Below are positions 57,801 to 64,000 of a stretch of DNA of 64,000 bases, one piece after another. How positions within the stretch are numbered: the first letter of the stretch is position 1; every line of letters starts with the position of its first letter. A program made the position numbers and the translations under genes. The notes below the pieces were generated by a model. It ran no database searches, had not been told where the DNA came from, and saw nothing but the letters and a program-made list of their open reading frames with translations. The stretch is taken from contig CM060731.1 of the NCBI GenBank assembly GCA_030704615.1, positions 19,718,001 through 19,782,000 of the forward strand, in the 5' to 3' direction. Source of the DNA: Takakia lepidozioides. Lineage: Eukaryota > Streptophyta > Takakiopsida > Takakiales > Takakiaceae.

Positions 57801-59584
57801 GAGCTACCTCAAGTTGGCCAGTACCTCTGAATCTCTCAGCAACCAAAGCTGCCATATCCGGATCCTGGACCTCAAACAGGTCAATATAGAGAGTCAGATA
57901 AGTAAAGAAGGAAGACACCGGGGACCTATATACGCCATTTACAGCAGTAACCAGAGATGACAGTGAATAAGTCTTGACAGGAAGAGAGTTTAGAAAACGT
58001 CAGAGTATGATACAGCCACCCACAGGGCTCAGTAAAAAGGCACAATTTGAAGACGGGGGTATGAAAATGGCATGTAAGCTGCAATGATGGATGCAGGCGA
58101 CTTCATGGGTTAGTTCATCTAGCTTTGAACAGAGCCCAGCCCAGGTAGAACATTGGATGCACTGTAGGTGGTTGCATTATATAATGCCAGATCTATGTTG
58201 GATGTTAGCCTGCCTGGTAACACAACTGCGGCAGGGACATTGCCTTGCCCGATTGGGGTATCTCCAGGTTATGTGTAGCCAAAAAGGGCACAATCAGTTG
58301 AACTGCTAGTGACCATACAAATTGCCCTTCAAGGCAAAACTGCAAGTTGCACTCACTCCTGTGAGCACATCCATCTAGGCAAAATGAGGAGATGCACAAT
58401 ACAGGAAGCCAAATTCTTTGGAGCTCATTCTCTCTCTAAATTGTGATTTGGCAAGTGAGTACATCTCCCAAATCGCGAAAAGAAAAAGGGCCATTCACCT
58501 TGGGTACTAAGCTGAAGTTGACTGTGAGAGAAGGCTGCCTACTCCTTCCTAGCTGGGTCCAACAATATTATCAAATACAGCAAGACAGGTGGGGCTTGCG
58601 AACAGCACAAATTCATGCACCTTTTCCACAGCCACAACATGAGCTCCTGCTTCCACAAGGGCTTTGGTGAGAGAGCCAGTGCCAGGTCCTATCTCCAGCA
58701 CCAGCTCCCCTGCCTCAATCTGGGCTGCCTCCACAATATCTGAGTTCACGTGCTCATCCACCATGTAATGCTGCGTACCTCAACCCGGGTGCACATGGTT
58801 ACACAACATCAAGTTCTTTGTCTTAAAACCCCTGTTATTAAATAGCAAAATCCCATACCTTGAGAATACTGCAAAAAATTACATGAGGACCACCAAAATG
58901 GACCTGAAAAAGGGTCACCAATTTGCAGAAACCTACAATTGAAATTCCAGGTGCTGTTCACTCCCCCCAAATATGTATCTATGGACATCTTCATGACACC
59001 GTTTGCATATTTACGTGAAATAACTCCCCCAACTGTCAATTCCCAGTCCATTGCAAACTTCGCTAGTTTGATCCATGACGGGCATATACGCACATAGAAT
59101 CCCAAACTATTCGTTTTCTTTCTTTCCCCATTGCTCCTGGCACTCTGGCATTGTCTTTTCTAATTACTGTTATTGGACTTTGCCTTCTAATAGTCACGTC
59201 CTTCCTTCATCACCACTCAATCCTGCGACCAAATAATGGTAAGGTTTGAAGCTAGGCTCTAAGACCCCGTTGAGGGTTCTCTATCCTGGGTGGAAGGAGA
59301 GTACCTATAGCCATCAAAGTACATCTCTCTCTCATACATGGAGCTAAAATAAAGGATGAGAAGGGTACCTGGCCAAGCCATTTTTTGGGGTGCCGATTCC
59401 GGGACTGAAGCGCTCTTAAAGTGCTGTAAATATCATCTTTTTTTAACGCTTTCGCATCCCCTGTCTTGCAACATATGATTGACTGGGTTCTTCTTGGCAC
59501 CTCCAAATTCCTGCCTTGCACACCGAGCCGCGGGCAGCAGTGGGGCAGACGTGGTGGATAGGAAACCTCAATGGGGACCGGCAT
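54803..59584 (-). CDS. PFC1: Plastid 16S rRNA dimethyladenosine transferase (PFC1/KsgA family), ten exons
   Basis: Transfers four methyl groups from AdoMet to two adjacent adenines near the 3' end of small-subunit rRNA; the plant PFC1 form acts in chloroplasts. Exons (minus): 59584-59369, 58770-58621, 57864-57808, 57519-57421, 57106-57011, 56762-56678, 56125-56073, 55817-55734, 55370-55260, 54943-54803. All introns are GT-AG, and the total of 1092 nt gives 363 residues. Exon 1 is a basic, Pro/Arg-containing transit-peptide-like leader, then RHPKKWLGQ. Exon 2 continues HYMVDEHVN and has LEIGPGTGSLTKAL (AdoMet motif I). Exon 4 has VVREDFVKW, exon 5 VVANLPFNITTQVVK (the N-L-P-F catalytic motif), exon 7 FFPQPR and exon 9 SKRKMLRSSLQHL. 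The end is LPITESSHPDVVSAAEAEW. No frame breaks. The start is the ATG after an in-frame GTG. Confidence 0.94.
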
Positions 59585-59587
59585 CAC

Positions 59588-59760
59588 TCAAAGACACCCA
59601 AAACCAGAACCTACGCACGCGGGGTTGCAGTTTGTTGAGCTACGCCTTACTCTCCCAAGCTCCGAATCCGAGTGTGAGACCAACCCATCTCCCTGTCTCT
59701 CTCTCTTTCTGCCTTGTCTCAAGACCCACTCCAAGACTAGAGAATCGGTTTCTTCCGATC
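59588..59760 (-). promoter_or_regulatory. PFC1 leader/promoter region (GA-rich)
   Basis: The minus strand upstream of the PFC1 ATG is rich in GA (GGCAGAAAGAGAGAGAGACA near 59700), as in the leaders of the two AP2-type genes. No TATA is asserted. Confidence 0.35.
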
Positions 59761-60360
59761 CGCTCTCTTCCCACCAACAATCCAATGCTCTGCGTGTTAC
59801 CTTCTGAGAATCAGCGTGGCCTTATCTCTCTCTCGATGAGTGGACTTTGCACAGGAACTTTTAAAATTCTGTTAACTTTGACATTAGGCTGGGTACATTG
59901 AAATAGCAAATTGCAGCTCCTCTCTCTTGTCTGCAATCATATTTTTGCACCAAGTTAGTAAGTTACTCAGTGTTTTTCTTTTCATTTTTTTCAAAATCGC
60001 TGGCGGGGCCACATGTGAATTCTGTCCAGTGCCCAAACCGAGGTGGCAGGGCTTGAAAATGGCTATATTCCATGTGGCACGTTTTAACTGGTCCACGTCT
60101 TCAAAATTAGGCTCCTAAATTAGTGTTTTTTAATCTGGCGAAAAATCGCCAGATTTCGACCTGGAAAATGGGTCAGCTATTTTTACTAAGGAATTATGGG
60201 AATAAAAATCAAGAAAATCGCCAGAAAGCGCCAAAGGTTAAATACCAGGAGCCAGATTTGTCCTACGTGGACCTGTTAAAATACGACACCTGTAATATAG
60301 CCTCTTTTCTAGCTCTGTCACCTCGTTATTCCCGCCACATGGGCGTTTGGTAGAATGTAC

Positions 60361-60791
60361 ATGTCGCCCTGCCTACGATTTTGGAAAAGTGGAGGCCTTC
60401 TATGAGATGGATAACTCAAGGTTTCAAACACAAAGCAGTAGGCTCCTCCCTATGGGTCTCTATTTGGACAGCCTGGAACAAATTCAGACCGTTCCTTATC
60501 AAAACAGAGCCCACCTCAACTGCTGAGGTAATGAGGCAACACCTCTTCCTCAACTCAGCCTCTCCAACACCCCAGAAACGTATTCAAGCAAAAAGATGGG
60601 TTGCCCGGGAGATGAGAGGATTTTCCCAGATCCAACACCTCTGGCAAGCCTCCCCTAACTCTCTACAAACGGCCCTAGGAGCTACCAGACTCAGAATAGG
60701 CATTCAATCAATTATCGCTAGCACGCCGGATTCCTGGAAACTTATCCTCAGAAATGGCAGGGGTCTGCACTCGGGGATTGCTAAACCGTGA
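60361..60791 (+). pseudogene. LINE ORF2 C-terminal remnant of a different family
   Basis: A 136-codon frame reads SLWVSIWTAWNKFRPFLI, HLFLNSASPTPQKRIQAKRW and FSQIQHLWQASPNSLQTALG. It resembles the region after RT in plant LINEs (W-x-x-W-x-x-L ... x-L-F-x-N ... K-x-W ... I-x-x-L-W). It is not similar to the LINE family at 5.2 and 53.7 kb. The family call is tentative. Confidence 0.45.
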
Positions 60792-61553
60792 GCAGATTCC
60801 GTGAGCAGAATTCTGCTCACGGATCTGTATGTGCTCACCTGTAACCGCGGACACCTATTCGGCCTAGAGGACCTATTACTGCAGGTTGTGTCAAGTTTAT
60901 CATGCAGACGTCATTCATCGTTATGGATGAACGATGGATGAATGGGGGATGAAAGGATGTTCGACGAATGGTACATGGATGAATGTCGTTTGTAGATGAA
61001 TGCAAAACTAAGATGCATTTTTGAGTAGTGGTTGCTAAATCCCCCCAACTCTAGAGTGAACTTCTACCCACTGGTGAGGGTTGTACCAGCAATCAGAACT
61101 CGACATAGTTGCTGACACACAGTTGCAAAGAAGGTGGAGAGGCCATTTGGTGCTTCAAACTTAATTTTTTAATAACTGAAGATTCATTCCGACAAAGAAT
61201 ATTCTGTGCTACTGGAGTCGGCGTCCAAAACGATGGCAGAACTATCTATGAAGACACTAGCCCTGCTTTGCACAAAACCCTCTCTGTTCAAAAGCAAACT
61301 AGGGGGAGAAGAGAAGAGACTAAATTCCGAAGCTGCAGCCTCCGCAAAACATGGCAATTTAAAATCTGCTTTCGGACTTGGGAAAAATTGCGGGTTTGCA
61401 AAGAAAGGGAGGAACCGTGACGACCTTCGGCTCCTATACACACAAACAAACAATGTAAGTCCATATACATTCTGTTGGCCCAACTTGTGCAGGAAAGATG
61501 GAAATGGAAGGATGCGCCGTCGTGTCAGTGAAGTGCCACAACTGAACTAGCAC
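60792..61553 (+). other. Short unrecognised open frame at 61206-61550
   Basis: 60930-61010 is rich in GATGAATG/ATGGATGAA simple sequence. A frame from about 61233 reads MAELSMKTLALLCTKPSLF, then a Lys/Gly-rich part with FGLGKNCGFAKKGRNR, and reaches a good donor (AACAAT|GTAAGTCC). It looks like a first exon with a transit-peptide-like start, but no downstream exon can follow because the next gene is convergent and begins at 61554. Confidence 0.3.
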
Positions 61554-64000
61554 TTACTCACGTGAGAAATCGGAATCAACATCTAGAGCATCGAGCTCTT
61601 GCAGATCCTGCTCCACAACAATGTTCTCAGTCTGGGTCAAATGCGATGAACCCCCAGACAGAGGTGCGATGACTTGAGAGTAGAGATGCTCGTCCCCCTC
61701 CATCCCAAAATAATGCCTTCCTACATACTTGCATGCATGGAAGGAAGCCCCTGCAACAGTGCAAATGGACCCACGAAACAAAGTAAGAAGCCGAATCTGA
61801 AGGCAAAGAAGTGCACCCAAGCAATGGAATCTGATTGGGTACCAACCTGTACCCATGGACAGGTACACCACTTTCCCACCATGCCGGCTGCATGTCTCAA
61901 TCAAAGTCTGCATGAAAGGGGGTGACTTCTCCCGAGCACCTCTCCATGGAATGCCACCAGTTTTTTTCAATGTTTGGGAGGAGTCCACATAGTTGTGGAT
62001 AACATCGGATTGTACAGGGTCGCATTCAGGGTCTATGTGAAGCCCCCCTTCCCAAACGTCGAAATGGCCAACATGAGCAGGAGTGGTATCTGGCCGAATT
62101 CGAGCAAGACAAATGGCCTTGAACACATATGTCTGCAGCAGCACCAATGTTAGAAACGTTGTGAAGGGAAATTCCACGAAACAATAACACACAAAAAAAA
62201 CCCAGGCGAGCACCTTCTGTCCGGGAAACTCTGCATTAGATAGTGGCAGGGTGTTCACACAGGTCCAAATTTTGCGGATTTGGAACCCCGACGACTTCAT
62301 GTAGTTGTGAAGCAACCGGCGGGATGCCATGTCCTCACCTTGGAAAATCAAAAGCGACCCAGCGTCAGACATAAACTTGTTGCTGAAAGAGAATGCCCAC
62401 TGCCAGTAAAGTGGATTATGAGCATTCCAGGCTGGAGTCACATCTGTGGGAATGATATCAGGCACTGGAAGCCCATCTGGGATGTCAAGGATGACAAGAT
62501 CTGTCGCGTAGGGCTGCTGCACTCCATTCACCCAACATGGCGTCCTGGTCACCTGAAATGAGAACAGGCAATCGTATGAGATAGACAAATTGCAGTGGAG
62601 ACACCCGAACCAATGATCGTTGCACCTCCCATATTAAGATGTCGTTGACGACACCTTAATGCACCACCTACGCTCCCCCAACAATGCATCAAAAATAACC
62701 AGAGTATGATAGATGCGGCGGGCTCACCAGGGTGAGGAAAGAGCACAGATGGTCCCATGTAGGTGACTTCACACCCACGAAAGTGGACTTTCTTGACTCC
62801 ATCATACGGAGGAAGCTCACGTTGGCCGTTTTACGCTAGAAGTGCGGGCCCACAACCCTGGACACACACAGCCGTGCTTCGTAAGGGCGTTTCTTTGCTA
62901 TGTGTGTACAGCGCCGATCTACAACGGTGGATGTGTTGGCGACCTCTGGCTGCTGTTTCTGGGCAGGTTGCACAGTCAAATGAACAGAAGCCCCAGCTGG
63001 CCCAGCAGTGTCAGGAGGGTCTGCCACTGCTTCCCCAGCAGCCCCAGTACCCGCATTAGCCGTTGTAGCCTCCACTATCTGTTTCCCCTTCTTTTTCTTC
63101 TTGCCGTCAGAAGGGGTGGCCGGTTTTGTAGGCTCTTCTTATTCAATAGCGCCAAGGCTCTTTGCTGCAACTCCTCATCTATCCGGGGGGCCAGTGAATC
63201 TGCGTTTTCATTCTGATTCCTCATGACATTCTTCTCCCAGGGAGTCGAAGCTCTCGGGCAGTCCACGTACCACCCACAGTCATGGTAATGTGCCCAACCC
63301 CAGTCCTTTTCAATGCCAGCAGTGTACATTGTGGTTTCATCATTTGGGTTCGCCCATCCACGAATGAAGTCTGGATTCTCACTCGGGGTGTTCTCCGGAA
63401 TAAGAACAAAACGAAAGTACCTGCAGAGAAGAAGACCATCCCGCTTAGAGAGTTTCCTTGAACACAACAGAAATGGCCATAAAACTGTTATAAATGGTTG
63501 CATTTCACTCTGAGGATTAAGGTGTCGTCAACGACATCTTAATCCAGGCACTAAGAGGCAGGACTCCACAACTGATGTTGGCAATTTTCCCAAAAATCAG
63601 ACCATGTAAGATCCCCCTTCATATGCTCACTCATCCCAAGAGAGCATGGATTTAAGGTATCGTCAACGACACCTTAATTCCCATTCTCAAATAGCAATAA
63701 AAAAAGACAATGACACAATACAGAACACCACAAGACTGCTTTACAATTGAAAATAGGGACAGAGGTGGAGACATTGAGGCCACCTTAAACCGAACCCCCT
63801 TACAGGATGAAAGTCCTAGAAGGTCCAGTATAAGCAGGAATGGGCCTAACAATATTGCGCAAATTAAGGTGTCGTTGACGACACCTTAATTTCCCCCTCA
63901 CAGAAAAAGAATTGAGTTAGTGCACACACCTGTACAGCAGACGTTTCATTGCCTCCTCGCCATTGTACTGATGATCGAAATCTTTAGATCGAAGAATCCC
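61554..64000 (-). CDS. Spliced gene with beta-class DNA (N4/N6) methyltransferase-like domain, partial
   Basis: Exons (minus): 64000-63930 (continuing off the window), 63420 to about 62728, 62552-62214, 62132-61847 and 61750-61554, with GT-AG introns. The N-terminal part has NPDFIRGWANPNDETT and DWGWAHYHDCGWYVDC (unknown domain), then a KKKKKGK basic stretch and an Ala/Pro linker. The C-terminal part has the circularly permuted methyltransferase order: YATDLVILDIPDGLP at motif IV, SDAGSLLIFQGEDM and GFQIRKIWTCVNTLP (next strands), then PPFMQTLIETC, GGKVVYLSMGTG|ASFHACK and GRHYFGMEGDEHLYSQVIAP (AdoMet motif I with its acidic Glu). The catalytic D/S/N-P-P-Y/W reads DIPDG, so activity is doubtful. 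Within the second exon block the frame changes near 63150 and a TAG lies at 62836-62838. Either these are lesions or an intron was missed. Confidence 0.72.
62633..62660. repeat. Palindrome copy A
   Basis: TTAAGATGTCGT, then TG, then ACGACACCTTAA: 12-base arms with one mismatch, plus flanking A/T. It lies in the intron 62553-62727 of the methyltransferase-like gene. Confidence 0.93.
63515..63544. repeat. Palindrome copy B
   Basis: GATTAAGGTGTCGT, CA, ACGACATCTTAATC: 14-base arms with one mismatch, in the intron 63421-63929. Confidence 0.93.
63652..63677. repeat. Palindrome copy C
   Basis: TTAAGGTATCGT, CA, ACGACACCTTAA: 12-base arms with one mismatch, in the same intron as copies B and D. 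Confidence 0.93.
63861..63892. repeat. Palindrome copy D (perfect)
   Basis: AAATTAAGGTGTCGT, TG, ACGACACCTTAATTT: perfect 15-base arms around a 2-base centre, in the same intron as copies B and C. Confidence 0.95.

Noticed and set aside
59479-59901. Plus-strand 140-codon frame over PFC1 exon 1 and upstream
   Set aside because: It overlaps a coding exon on the other strand and has no motif; the minus-strand exon joins in phase to nine others.
62728-62820. An alternative frame reading LPPYDGVKKVHFRGCEV in the methyltransferase-like gene
   Set aside because: It does not match the phase of the next exon, whereas the frame ending DHLCSFLTL joins in phase to VTRTPCWVNG.

Overview
The window is nuclear DNA from a land plant. 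The evidence is spliced genes with GT-AG introns, AP2/ERF transcription factors, a plastid-type 16S rRNA dimethyltransferase, pentatricopeptide-repeat (PPR) sequences, plant Ty1/copia elements with initiator-Met-tRNA primer sites, LINEs, tRNA-derived SINEs and MITEs. Low gene density and decayed PPR copies would suit a seedless plant (moss, lycophyte or fern), but the sequence alone does not settle the lineage.

Layout. 0-5 kb holds gene debris: the C-terminal half of an aldo-keto reductase, a lone inositol-tetrakisphosphate-kinase-like exon and an unrecognised minus-strand locus with an acidic tail. 5.2-8.4 kb is a broken LINE on the minus strand. 9-11.7 kb is repeats and a foldback element. 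11.7-16.7 kb is a tandem array of three units of about 1.66-1.68 kb, each with PPR fragments pointing apart (minus arm, then plus arm). SINEs follow. 18.8-19.7 kb is an intact single-exon gene with a divergent AP2-like domain. 21.8-28.05 kb is a PPR pseudogene split by a copia element (22224-27048, target duplication GCACT). It is followed by the N-terminal piece of an aldo-keto reductase and an AIG1/GIMAP-type GTPase remnant (29.5-31.2 kb). 33811-37856 is a second copia element of the same family (target duplication ATTTG). 38-47.6 kb is mostly empty apart from a MITE, a SINE and minisatellites.

48073-49650 is an intact DREB-like AP2/ERF gene with a TATA box and a GA-rich leader. It is followed by tandem repeats, a GC-rich island and two adjacent inverted-repeat elements. 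53.7-54.4 kb is a 5'-truncated LINE. 54803-59584 (minus) is a complete ten-exon PFC1-type plastid rRNA dimethyltransferase gene, and all ten exons join in frame. 60.4-60.8 kb is another LINE remnant. 61554-64000 (minus, running off the window) is a spliced gene with a beta-class DNA-methyltransferase-like fold. Its introns hold four copies of a short, nearly perfect palindrome.

The clearly intact genes are the AP2-like gene, the ERF gene and PFC1. The methyltransferase-like locus is the most unusual coding sequence and may carry one or two lesions. Most other coding signal is transposon or pseudogene. No CRISPR, rRNA or canonical tRNA gene was seen.
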